Source: Heligmosomoides polygyrus polygyrus
Taxonomy: Eukaryota; Nematoda; Chromadorea; Rhabditida; Heligmosomidae
Direction of reading: 5' to 3'
DNA length: 64,000 nt
Assembly (NCBI GenBank): GCA_947396885.1
Contig: OX377204.1
Coordinates: 310,001 to 374,000, forward strand
Position 1 is the first letter of the stretch. Each line of letters opens with the position of its first letter. The notes beneath the pieces were generated by a model, which searched no databases, was not told the DNA's origin, and was given only the letters and a program-made list of their open reading frames with translations. Shown in pieces: positions 32,198-41,710 of this stretch. A program made the translations under genes and the position numbers.

Positions 32198-32473
32198 GTG
32201 ATCCTGGTTTGTAGCATAAGTAACTGATCTGGAAATGAACTACGTTAGAATTAAGAGAGAGAGGGATTAAGACTGTTGAAGAGCCGAGGCGTTGTGATTT
32301 CGCAATACAGTCAGCTGACTGAATGCAGATTGATCGAGGACCCGGCGACGGGTGGAAGGGCTGCGGTATTGAGGAAGGGGATATGACAACTAATGATAAA
32401 GTAACCTAGATAGCATATAGAAGGCTGGACTAAAGAGCGAAGTAATAACTAATACTAAAGAAAAGTAGCCAAC

Positions 32474-35400
32474 TTATCGCGTGGTGATGTTCTTCGCCCG
32501 ACGAGGCGGTTGAATTCTGGTGGGCTTCTTCGGTTCCTTCTTGTGCGTCGTCTGGATTTCGGTGTCGGCAGTGATTTCTAGCGGAATGAGCTGGTTTGTA
32601 GAGCGGTCCAGGAGCTTCTGCTTGCCAGTCTTCAGCTTAACGGACCGTACCGCTCCATCTGCCGACTCGTTGACCTGGACAATGAGTCCAAGCGGCCAGT
32701 TGGACCTTGTCGTATTGTCAGTCTGCATGAGGACTACATCGCCGACCTTTGGTCGGTTGCCAGACTCTTGCTTCTTCGCAATGCGAAGTTGGTTGCGGTC
32801 TGCAAGCGCCTGGAGGTAGTCCTTGTGCCAGAGTTCCCAGAACGTTTCTAGGGAATCTCTGAGCAGAGCGTAGTGAGAGACAAGAGTTTCTTGTGATTCC
32901 GTACTGATGAATGGATCGTATTGAGTTACAGGTGCTTTAGGACTATCGAGGAAGCCTAGACTGAATTGCGGATTGATGAGGTCTATTGGTCTTAAGATGC
33001 GTGCGTTTTCTGCCGTATTGCCCGTCATTGGTGTTATTGGACGGGTGTTCAGGGTTGCTTCTATTTCGGAGAGCAGAGTTTGTAGGTTCCACAGATCTAG
33101 TGTCTTACGCTGCACAGTTTTCTTGAGTGCAGTTTTGACGGAACCAACGAGTCGCTCATAGAAGCCTCCCTTCCAGGGGGACAAGGGCGTAATGAATCGC
33201 CATTTAAGGCCTGCTGACGTACTGAATTCCTGGACTGCCTTATCTTCGGCAAGTTTCTTTAGTTCGTTGACCAGGATCGTCCTTCCTAGCTTGAAGGTGG
33301 GCGCATTGTCACTCATAATGAGGTCTGGTGTTCCGCGCCTTGAGATGAACCTTCTAAAGGCTAGGAGGAATTGGATTGTCGAGTTGTCTGCCACCATTTC
33401 TAAATGGATGGCACGTGTTGTCATACAAGTAAAGAGACATACCCATATTTTGCGATCCTGGCCATTCTCCGCTCGGATGACTAGCGGTCCGAAGTAGTCC
33501 AGTCCAGTATAGCCGAACGGTCGATTCCTCGTAACTCGTTCTGCAGGCAGGTCCGGTGTTGGTGGATAGGCGTACGTCCGACCCTGTTGTCGTTTGCAGA
33601 TAACACACGCTGAAATCACACTCTTGGCAATCCTCATGATTCTAGGCACTAGATAGTGTCGACGGACGGCTGAAATGAGATGGTGCAACCCTGCATGATG
33701 TAGCTTCAGGTGGTAGAAGCTGACTATCATGCGAGTAACAGGATGAAGTGGAAGAAGCAAAATAGGATTGTTAACCGTTGCCGGATTTGTTGCGTTACCC
33801 ATCCTAGTGTTACTCCGGTAGAGGCCGTCTTCGTCAATTTGCACCTGAAATCGCCTTACGGTCTTTGACTGCAGCTGCCCTGCTCCTTCGCGGTAATGCT
33901 CGCGGATTATGAGCAGTTCTGCTGCTTTCCAATCGTTCGTAGTGACTTGTGGAGACGTACCGAATTGACTGAGAAGGCTATCCTTGTCCGTTTGGCGGTC
34001 CACGTGCCTTTGTGACGCCAGAATGCGAAGTTTGGCGAGAAATTTGACCACGTAGGCCGTAACCCGGACAAGTTTTGGGTAAGAGTTGGTGCGCCTGAAG
34101 GGGACAAAGGATACGTAGTCCTGGATCGTAGTGGAGTTGATGGATTTGAACTCCACTTCTGCTTCTGGAGATGGCGTGAGTGCAGAAGTGAAGTCCATTG
34201 ACGCGTTTGGCCAGCTTGACGGTGGGTCTAGGATATAACTGGGGCCATGCCACCACATGTGACCGTTGATTTCAGAGGCCGTAAGGCCTCGTGTGGCACA
34301 GTCCGCTGGGTTCGCGTCCGTATTGACGTAATAGAAGCGACTGGGTACCTGCTGTGCTGACAATTCGTCGAGGACATCGCGAATGATCTTAACGCGGTTA
34401 GCGACGAAGGTCTTTAGCGACTTTTTCGAGTGTATCCAATATAACGCTATCTGGGAGTCCGATAGCAAGCGTACTGAATGGATTGGAACTGTGAGTTCCT
34501 TACGAAGGAACCGGACCATTTTAGTCGCTAGCACAGCTGCAAGCAGTTCCAGTCGCGGGATTGTAGTCCCTTCTGGCGCTGCCAACTTAGCCTTGGCGTA
34601 AATGAGATGGCTGTACGGTTTTCCGTGCGCCGGTCTGCATACCAGGTATGCTGCGGCTGCATAGACGCGCTTAGATGCGTCGGAAAACACGACAAGGTCG
34701 TATTGGCAATCCGTATTGCAGGCAACGTAACGCGGGACTGTTCCCACGAAACCTTTGATGCCTGTGATGATGTCTGTCCATTTGCGCGATGTTTCTGCGT
34801 CAAATGGTGTGTCCCACTCCATCTTTTTTAGCCAAAGATCCTGAATGAAGGTCTTGGCGGTGACGAAAAGAGGAGTGAGCAGACCCAGGGGGTCGAAAGT
34901 GGACGCAAGCACCTTAAGAGCGGTGCGTTTCGTATTGGCAGGTTTATGACACTTTGTGTAAACCTGAATTGTGTCGAGAAGTGGATTCCACCTGATACCA
35001 AGGAGCTTCACCGAGCTGCCCGATGTCGATTTCATGCGATCTTGTTTCGAAATGTCTTGCATGACAGCCTCGTTGTTGGACATGAATTCTCTGAGGTTCA
35101 TGCCCATTCCAGCAAATGTGTCCTTGCATTGTTTGCGTTTTGACATTCCTTCCTCAGCGCTGTGGGCGCCGATAAGAAGGTTGTCTACATACGTATTGGC
35201 GAGAATCTCGTTTCTGAGGCTGTTGTCCTTGTGGCGCTCGAGGGCGTATTTGATCGACATGCTGAGCAGAAATGGTGAAGCATTGATGCCGAATGGTATC
35301 CGGGTGAACCGCAGGATGCGGATGTTATCTCTGCTCGGAGGCATTGATGGGTCCTTGAGCCAGAGAAACCGCGTGGCATCCCTTTGGTTCTCCTGTAGGC

Positions 35401-38400
35401 GGATCTGGTGAAACGCCTTCTCGACGTCTGCCGTAATGAGTATTGGGGTTAGTCGTGCACGGAGCAGAGTACCGCATAGATCAGGTAGCATCGTGGGTCC
35501 CTGGTGGATACAGTCATTCAGACTGGGGACACCTTTCATGTGACTCGAAGCGTCGAACACGATGCGTACCTTCGTAGTGCTGCTGTCGTCTTTGACGACA
35601 GCCTGATGCGGAATGTAATACACCGGAGTTCCACTGGGGAGGTCTTTGGTAACCTCCTCAATGATTCCGGCTTGCAGTTGCTGGTCAAAGGTCTTGCAGT
35701 ACTCGCTCCATAGATTCGGATTGACATGAAGTTTCCTATATTGGCTTTCAAGCCTACGTAGTGCAAGAGGTTTGTTATCCGGAAGAAAGGGGTGGTTCGG
35801 CTTCCACGGGAACTGGACGTGTATCATCCCTTTGATGACCTTAACAGTATCATAGTACTGCTGGATGATTTCCGTGTTGACGGTGTCCCGATCATCGTCC
35901 AGTTCTGCCGAATCCAGCGCGAACAGCTTGCGGACGATGTCGTCCGTTTCCCGTTCGCTCTCGTGTTGCCGTATTGGATCCGTAGTGACCTGAGTAACCG
36001 CCGTATTGGGGCCCGAAAGAACCGGGCCTAACTTAGTCTGGGACTGGACTAAGCCAGATGGGAGTTTGCGGTTGTGGTTAAGATCTAACACACTCCAGTA
36101 GTAGTCCATCCCGATGAGGATGTCTACATCTGCCATGCCTTTGGTAGGTGGCTTCTTGGAGTGCGCTTTAAGGCGAACTCCCGTGTTCTCTGGAACAGCT
36201 GTTATGTAGGTGCGAGTCCAGAGTTTGAGTTTGACGGGAGTCCCCGTTGCTGGGTTCTGCAACACGATCTTCACTTGGTAGGATCGTTCGGTGTGCTCGT
36301 GGCCACCGAACGTAATGGCCGTAATGTCGCGAGGATTTTTCAGTTGTAGGCCGAGTGACTCGGCCGTTTCTTTTGAAATAAAGCTGTGCTGGCTGCCGCT
36401 ATCCAAAAAGATAGTAAGCAGCTGGTCAGCTTTCGTATTGAAATTGTGTGTGAGCGCTTCAACGACCATGAGGCGAGGTGCGCGTGTTGCTGATGAGGAC
36501 CTGCAAGCGACTGTTTTGTCGCTGCTTTGTGGAGCGACTGTCAGGTGCACATTTGTGCGGAGCTCCACGTCAGGCTCTTCGCGCGCCTCGAACTCAGTGT
36601 CGCTTGCCTCACTTACGTCCCTAGAGGACGTAACGTAATGGTGGGACCGCATTGTATCCGTAGTGACTGGTGGGTTCCTGAATCCCACCCTGGGATGAGG
36701 CGAGTGTGGGCGTCTGTGACGAGTGTCCCGTCCCGGAGAACGACTCCTGTCCGATCTGCTGTTGGAACGCGATCGGCTTTTATAGGTGCTTCGCGATTCG
36801 GAACTGTATGAACGTCGGTTGGGGGACCTGGTCTTCCTGTACCGGCGGTCGTATTGTGATTCCGAACGCTCTGCACGCCTGTGGCTGCGTTGGCCGCTCT
36901 GCCTAAGGCATAGCGCTTTGTGGTGGCCGCGCCGGCATAGCTGACACGGCGGCGCGTTGCAGAAGCGGCTAGAGTGCCCAGGCTGGAGGCATTGGTAGCA
37001 GAGCTGTTGTTGTTCGGCGAGCAGTCTCCTTTCGTGTGCCGTGGGGACTTCTCTGCAGAAATGTGCTGCATGTTTCCCTCGTACGCAGAATGGACATCGC
37101 TCGTCATGCCCTCTGCCGCTCCTAGGTGAGCGGTGACGCCTCTCCGTATTTTGGCGCGTGATGGACTCGCGCCTCGTGTTGTCGTGAATTGGTGAGCGGT
37201 CCCTATGTTGTATGGTGGATGAGTATGCGGGGGCGAAGGGAATGGGATCAGCGTCCTCCATTGCTTCAAGCTGATCGATAACCTGGTCGAGGGCGGTTAT
37301 CAAGTCATCGACTGACCATTGTTCTCCCTTCTTTTTGCGTTCGCATACTTTCTCCCTTGTACGTAGTGGAAACTTGCTTCGTATTATTTTCATGAGTCCA
37401 GTATGTCCTGCTTGTTCGCCTAGTTGAGCAAGTTGCGACCAGAGCGCTTTGATGTTACGTAGCATAATGCGCTGAGCCATTGGTGGCTCTGACGATGGAG
37501 TCGCATTTTCAAGTTGCTCATATAGGCGACTGCGGAGCAATTCTGGACGATGGTACGTATTGCGTAGTAGATCGATTGCATTTTGGTAGTTGCGTTCCGA
37601 AAACTGGACAGGCGCAATAAGCTTCAGCGCGTCCCCTTTGAGCTTGCTCTTGAGATATAGGAACTTGGTGATAGTGGGCACGGTCGTGTTGTTATGAACG
37701 GCCACTGAAAAAAGTTCCCAAAACTCGGGGAACGCTGCCATGTCACCTGAGAAGTCTGGAAGCTTGAAGGTGGGCAGCTTCACAAACTGTTGGTGGAACG
37801 CACTACCATCGTATTGCGCGGGATTCGTATTGTATCCTGGTTGCACAGGCTGTGGAAGGGGTCCACTCGGAGGCCCGTGCTGGTTTACGTATTGTTGCGG
37901 AGTGATCATAGCCGGAGCACGACTCACGCTTCGCTTCGGCGGCTCGGGGGAGTGAACATGATGTTCGTCTGAAGCGGACAGGTCCATGGCGTTATTGCCC
38001 GCTGTGCTAGGGGGACTGTTGCCTATGGGCCTGTGCAAGTCCGTGCTCGTATTGTTCGGAGTTGGATTACCATTCTGTGGAACGGACGTAGTGGGAGCTA
38101 ACACAACGGATTGGAGTCTCTCGACTAGTCTGTGGGCTTCGTTGACAATGTCTTCATACCCATGCTCTTTCCAGTGGGTCGAGAACTCGTCCATTATGTC
38201 AGGTTCACCTTCCGCGGAGCTCTGCTCCGCCGCATATTCCTGAGCTCTCTCCCAACGTTCGTCCAACTTGGTGAGAAGGTCCCTCAAGTTGAGGGCAGAG
38301 TTGACCATTGCGGTCCTTTGCTCCGGCGATAGGCGTAAGTCCGTACCTGCGCTCTCGCACGCGTCCAATGTGTCTCCAAACTTGTCCCAAACATCCCGGT

Positions 38401-38464
38401 TACGGCGATGGAGTTCCTTGGCGGCCTTGGTGATGAGTGCCTTGATCGACCCTGCGGCTGACAT
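32474..38464 (-). CDS. BEL/Pao Gag-Pol polyprotein, 1996 aa, intact
   Basis: One frame encodes all proteins for reverse transcription and integration. The Gag-like region spans about 230-400 (FPEFWELFSVAVHN). Cys/His zinc knuckles are at 457-519 (CYQCLQPGHSSRFC and CQLCRRGHHKALC), followed by an Arg-Ser-rich stretch at 520-590. The aspartic protease has DSG at 688-690. The reverse transcriptase has Asp1013 (TADVEKAFHQI) and YVDN at 1092-1095, where most reverse transcriptases have YxDD. RNase H has Asp1262, Glu1306, Asp1336 and probably Asp1388. The integrase has a zinc site around His1585-1594 with Cys1620 and Cys1623, and a DDE core at Asp1656, Asp1719 and Glu1770. A DUF5641-like C-terminus lies at about 1905-1965. 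The ATG was chosen because it opens the longest frame, 74 codons before any other motif. No stop or frameshift. Confidence 0.95.
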   Translation of the reverse strand: MSAAGSIKALITKAAKELHRRNRDVWDKFGDTLDACESAGTDLRLSPEQRTAMVNSALNLRDLLTKLDERWERAQEYAAEQSSAEGEPDIMDEFSTHWKEHGYEDIVNEAHRLVERLQSVVLAPTTSVPQNGNPTPNNTSTDLHRPIGNSPPSTAGNNAMDLSASDEHHVHSPEPPKRSVSRAPAMITPQQYVNQHGPPSGPLPQPVQPGYNTNPAQYDGSAFHQQFVKLPTFKLPDFSGDMAAFPEFWELFSVAVHNNTTVPTITKFLYLKSKLKGDALKLIAPVQFSERNYQNAIDLLRNTYHRPELLRSRLYEQLENATPSSEPPMAQRIMLRNIKALWSQLAQLGEQAGHTGLMKIIRSKFPLRTREKVCERKKKGEQWSVDDLITALDQVIDQLEAMEDADPIPFAPAYSSTIQHRDRSPIHDNTRRESITRQNTERRHRSPRSGRGHDERCPFCVRGKHAAHFCREVPTAHERRLLAEQQQLCYQCLQPGHSSRFCNAPPCQLCRRGHHKALCLRQSGQRSHRRAERSESQYDRRYRKTRSPNRRSYSSESRSTYKSRSRSNSRSDRSRSPGRDTRHRRPHSPHPRVGFRNPPVTTDTMRSHHYVTSSRDVSEASDTEFEAREEPDVELRTNVHLTVAPQSSDKTVACRSSSATRAPRLMVVEALTHNFNTKADQLLTIFLDSGSQHSFISKETAESLGLQLKNPRDITAITFGGHEHTERSYQVKIVLQNPATGTPVKLKLWTRTYITAVPENTGVRLKAHSKKPPTKGMADVDILIGMDYYWSVLDLNHNRKLPSGLVQSQTKLGPVLSGPNTAVTQVTTDPIRQHESERETDDIVRKLFALDSAELDDDRDTVNTEIIQQYYDTVKVIKGMIHVQFPWKPNHPFLPDNKPLALRRLESQYRKLHVNPNLWSEYCKTFDQQLQAGIIEEVTKDLPSGTPVYYIPHQAVVKDDSSTTKVRIVFDASSHMKGVPSLNDCIHQGPTMLPDLCGTLLRARLTPILITADVEKAFHQIRLQENQRDATRFLWLKDPSMPPSRDNIRILRFTRIPFGINASPFLLSMSIKYALERHKDNSLRNEILANTYVDNLLIGAHSAEEGMSKRKQCKDTFAGMGMNLREFMSNNEAVMQDISKQDRMKSTSGSSVKLLGIRWNPLLDTIQVYTKCHKPANTKRTALKVLASTFDPLGLLTPLFVTAKTFIQDLWLKKMEWDTPFDAETSRKWTDIITGIKGFVGTVPRYVACNTDCQYDLVVFSDASKRVYAAAAYLVCRPAHGKPYSHLIYAKAKLAAPEGTTIPRLELLAAVLATKMVRFLRKELTVPIHSVRLLSDSQIALYWIHSKKSLKTFVANRVKIIRDVLDELSAQQVPSRFYYVNTDANPADCATRGLTASEINGHMWWHGPSYILDPPSSWPNASMDFTSALTPSPEAEVEFKSINSTTIQDYVSFVPFRRTNSYPKLVRVTAYVVKFLAKLRILASQRHVDRQTDKDSLLSQFGTSPQVTTNDWKAAELLIIREHYREGAGQLQSKTVRRFQVQIDEDGLYRSNTRMGNATNPATVNNPILLLPLHPVTRMIVSFYHLKLHHAGLHHLISAVRRHYLVPRIMRIAKSVISACVICKRQQGRTYAYPPTPDLPAERVTRNRPFGYTGLDYFGPLVIRAENGQDRKIWVCLFTCMTTRAIHLEMVADNSTIQFLLAFRRFISRRGTPDLIMSDNAPTFKLGRTILVNELKKLAEDKAVQEFSTSAGLKWRFITPLSPWKGGFYERLVGSVKTALKKTVQRKTLDLWNLQTLLSEIEATLNTRPITPMTGNTAENARILRPIDLINPQFSLGFLDSPKAPVTQYDPFISTESQETLVSHYALLRDSLETFWELWHKDYLQALADRNQLRIAKKQESGNRPKVGDVVLMQTDNTTRSNWPLGLIVQVNESADGAVRSVKLKTGKQKLLDRSTNQLIPLEITADTEIQTTHKKEPKKPTRIQPPRRAKNITTR

Positions 38465-39568
38465 GGTATCCCTCAGTACGCACTACCCTGTAACACGATC
38501 TAGAATATTCCAAACGGGGCCTCCGTACGGGAGGCACCCAGCGACGCGTTACGGTGACGGACGGAAAGCGATATGCACGAAGGAGTAGATGGAAGAGGGG
38601 AAACGTAGTGAAGGCCTAACCGACCACCGGAGGACAGATAAGGAAGAATGAAGGAAGGAAGAGATGAGTGTAACGTAGAACCCGACCCGCTAAGGGGCAA
38701 CGCTGCGAAGCGAATGAGCGGGAAGCAAGAGGAAGAGTGGGCAGAGACGTAGACGGATAGACTGTACCAGGCCGTACCAGTCGGTGCTGGTGAGGAGAAG
38801 GATGAGTCACCTTGCACTTTGGGTGGGTGAGTGGAGGGGGAGGGGGGGGGGGTGAAGAAGAGAAACCCGAAACCCAGGAGAGAGGAGACAGCTAGAGGAA
38901 GCCAGTGAAGGCCGGTGGAGGGACGGCGCTGGGACGTGTCCATAGTACGCGTGATGGAATATCGATTGGCAACAGGGCTAGGAAAGGGCAACCGTAGTGT
39001 CGTATTGAGTGGCTGGAGAGGAACGCGGGCACCCGTGCACAAGTACGGGGCTAAACACGTGCCAGCGCTGAAGACGTACTGTACTGGCCAAGAGGGAAGC
39101 CTAAGCAGGACAGAACCAACCTTAACACCGATCCACACTACCTCAGCGGATGGCCAGTCCGCATGGTATAGGATATGAGCGCGCTCCCTAGGTGCGGCCG
39201 GAGGATTACCGTTCCGGCACTTACAGAATTTGGCGGTCTAGACCTCACTGTCCTGGCACCTTGTGGTGCTGACTTTAGCCGCCGTCTGGCGATCCAGTGA
39301 GACCTCGCGTTAGCTTCCTAGGCGCTGCGCAACCCAGAGGGACACCCGACGGCTCGGTTGGCTGGTTGCCACAGTCCAGCCGGACTTCCTCGTCGGGGCC
39401 AATGGGTGCGCCCAAACCTAGCGCGTTTTTGCCCCAACCCGCGAAAGGACCCCAACCACACGGTTACCTACTCCCTAGGTGGAACAAGGGCAAGGCTCAC
39501 CTCGCACAGGGGCGTGGTAGGGCCGTTTTTACAGTCAGCCTGCACCCGGCTGACCAACGGGTCCGCTT
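38465..39568 (-). other. BEL/Pao 5' leader
   Basis: About 1.1 kb between the primer site and the pol ATG. A 212-codon minus frame exists (38500-39138) but is Pro/Ser-rich, has no domain and probably is not translated. CGTANTG motifs occur at 38604, 38993, 39001 and 39075. Long leaders commonly hold packaging signals. Confidence 0.55.
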
Positions 39569-39587
39569 GCCAACGCCCGATGCACCA
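39569..39587 (-). promoter_or_regulatory. tRNA primer-binding site, tRNA-Gly-like
   Basis: Directly after the 5' LTR the minus strand reads TGGTGCATCGGGCGTTGGC. The first 13 nt complement a tRNA 3' end of the form GGCCGATGCACCA, known for nematode tRNA-Gly, with one mismatch; the match weakens beyond that. This is where a tRNA would prime minus-strand DNA synthesis. The tRNA identity is from memory of the gene family and should be checked against the genome's own tRNAs. Confidence 0.6.
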
Positions 39588-40408
39588 TGTTGCGATCGGC
39601 GGCCCCGCAGGCAGAGGCAAGCCCTGCACACGAAGCCCCCTCTCGCCCCACGGAACACCCGAGGATCGCCAAGGGGACACCCGAACCCGTGGGGGGACGA
39701 GGCCTTAAGTTCCTAGCCCTGGCCCTGCGTATTGATCGTATTGACACGTAGTGGTGGTGACTCCAGCGAGGACTCCCGTTCCCCATCGTCCTCTGGCTCG
39801 TCCCTCCAGCCGTCTCCTCCTTGCGAACAAAGGAGGAACCCGGGACCCCTGGAGGGCAAGGCACAACCCCGACGACAAGACGATATGCCGAGAAGACTGG
39901 CCAAGAAGACGGACAACGGGACGTATTGACAGCGACTCACCCTCCTCCTCCGTCCTCACAGAACACCGGGTAGTTGTAGCAGTTTATCGCGACTACGAAT
40001 AGAATACAGAAAGAATAGTAGAGGATGGGAATAGTAGGAGGTCCTCCGGGGTCGGCAGGCTGAATTAGTTTCCGAGGCCGCGAGGGTGAGCGTAGTGCTC
40101 ACCAGACCTCGCGGCCTCTCTCCCGGTGCCGCTTCCGTCCTGCGTGCGTAGTGGGGAGCAGCGTCGAGGCCTCACGGCGGCCATCCGGAATGGGGGACGA
40201 CGGACGAGGTCGGCAGACCTCGTCGCGGGAGCACAGGACGTCGAGTGCGACGCGCGCCCGTCGAGAGGAGGCGGCGCGCGCCGATCGATGGTGAGTCACC
40301 TGTTTTCCCATGCTCCCAGGCCGATCGATGGCGCCTCATCGGCAAGCCGCCGTGAGAAACAGCGCGCCCGGGCCAGCCACGGACCGAGGAGCGATCGCGG
40401 TCGCGACA
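39588..40408 (-). repeat. 5' LTR of the BEL/Pao element
   Basis: 821 bp, no difference seen from the 3' LTR. It should contain the promoter for the minus-strand transcript, but I see no clear TATA box. GTGAG follows at 40409, matching the bases before the other LTR. Confidence 0.97.
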
Positions 40409-40429
40409 GTGAGTACGAGGCCTATTCTG

Positions 40430-41710
40430 GCTTCAGTGTACGCACTATAGTTGTGCTCGAATGACCTATTCGAAAAGATATTCGAATGATTTCCATTCGA
40501 ATTTGATTACTCGAATTAGAATCTAAAAAAATCGAGTTTTTCGAAAGTATTCGAATTCGAACACTCATAAAACACAATTTCGAATTCGTACAATTTCCAG
40601 GTCGAATTGGACACTTTTCACGTCAAATTGGACGCTCTTTTAAGCTCGCCTAAGGCTTTTGAAACCAAATGGAACTCTTCCGAATTGAAACAACCTTCAC
40701 ACAGGTTGAACTACAGACTAAATAAATGGTTAGAAAAAATTTTGTTCGAAGAAAATTTAGAATAACTTTTTTTGATTTTTTTTTTACTTCAGCTGCCCGA
40801 ATGAGAGCAATAATTTTATAAAAAATTTTACTTTTGGAGAAAAAATAACAACTTTTGTTTTAAAGCGCAGCAAAGCAGCAATAATATAGTGCACTAAAAG
40901 GCCAGATTGCGCCGTGCACTCGAAAAGCTCGTCACGATTTTTATTTGATTGATAGTGTAAATGCTGTTTACGTGGAACCACGAGGTATGTGCGTTCATAA
41001 CAATTGTGCTTGTTGCATTGTCTACAGTTTTTTTTTTGTTCCAGGAAAATTTCAGTATGAGTTCTTTAAACCTCTAATTCACTAACCCAATAAGTGAAGA
41101 CTTTGTTTGAAATTTTATAAAATTCTAATTTCTCGTGGAAAAATAATGCTTTTTAGCTTGTTTCAAAAAACTGTAGACAATGCAGCAAGTACATTTGTTA
41201 TGAACGCACATACCTCGTGGTTCTACGTGAACAGCATTTACACTATCAATCAAATAAAAATCGCGACGGGCTTTTCGAGTGCACGGCGCAGTCTGGCCTT
41301 TTAGTGCACTTTGTTATTGCTGCTTTGTTGCGCTTTAAAACAACATTTAATCTGTTATTTTTTCTCCAAAAATAAAAATTTTGTAAAATTATTACACTCA
41401 TTCGGACAGCTGAAGTAAAAAAAATTCAAAAAAAGTTATTCTAAATTTTCCTTGAACAAAAATGCTTTCTAACCATCTTATTGAGTCTTTAGTTTAACCT
41501 GTATGGAGGTTGTTCGGAAGAGTTCTCTTTGACTTCAAATGTCTTAGGCGAGCTTAGAAGAGTGTCCAATTTGATTTGAAAAGTGTCCAATTCGGTCTGA
41601 AGATGGTATGCTGAAGTTCGCACATTGGAAAATTGCGGCATTCGAAACCATTCGAAGCCAAATAGTTGAAAATTTTGCGAAAGTGCAACTGTACTACGTA
41701 CCGACTTAGT
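40430..41710. mobile_element. fold-back element FB1, about 430-bp arms
   Basis: The arms (about 40604-41034 and 41172-41606) are imperfect inverted copies. Examples are GGACACTTTTCACGTCAAATTGG against CCAATTTGATTTGAAAAGTGTCC, and TACCTCGTGG beside the loop. Outside them, weaker inverted ends (TCAGTGTACGCACTATAGTTG near 40433 and CAACTGTACTACGTACCGA near 41689) may be the true termini. No ORF. The loop is about 135 bp. Relatives: FB2 (25530), FB3 (48865) and fragments at 11365 and 52735. The superfamily is open; an hAT origin is possible. Confidence 0.65.

Larger units (their letters stand above)
29017..40408 (-). mobile_element. complete BEL/Pao LTR retrotransposon, 11.4 kb
   Basis: Two 821-bp LTRs, a 5-bp target duplication (GTGAG at 29012-29016 and 40409-40413), a primer-binding site, a purine-rich tract and an uninterrupted Gag-Pol frame are all present. 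BEL/Pao is assigned from domain order: protease, reverse transcriptase, RNase H, integrase, with the DUF1759-type Gag region and DUF5641-type C-terminus of that group. I see no base difference between the LTRs, so the insertion is young. Unusual points are about 2.6 kb between pol and the 3' LTR, holding other ORFs, and the very dense CGTANTG motif. Being intact, it may still be able to transpose. Confidence 0.95.

Noticed and set aside
38500..39138. 212-codon minus ORF in the BEL/Pao leader as a separate gene
   Set aside because: Pro/Ser-rich low-complexity translation with no domain, in a leader region; likely incidental to GC-rich sequence.
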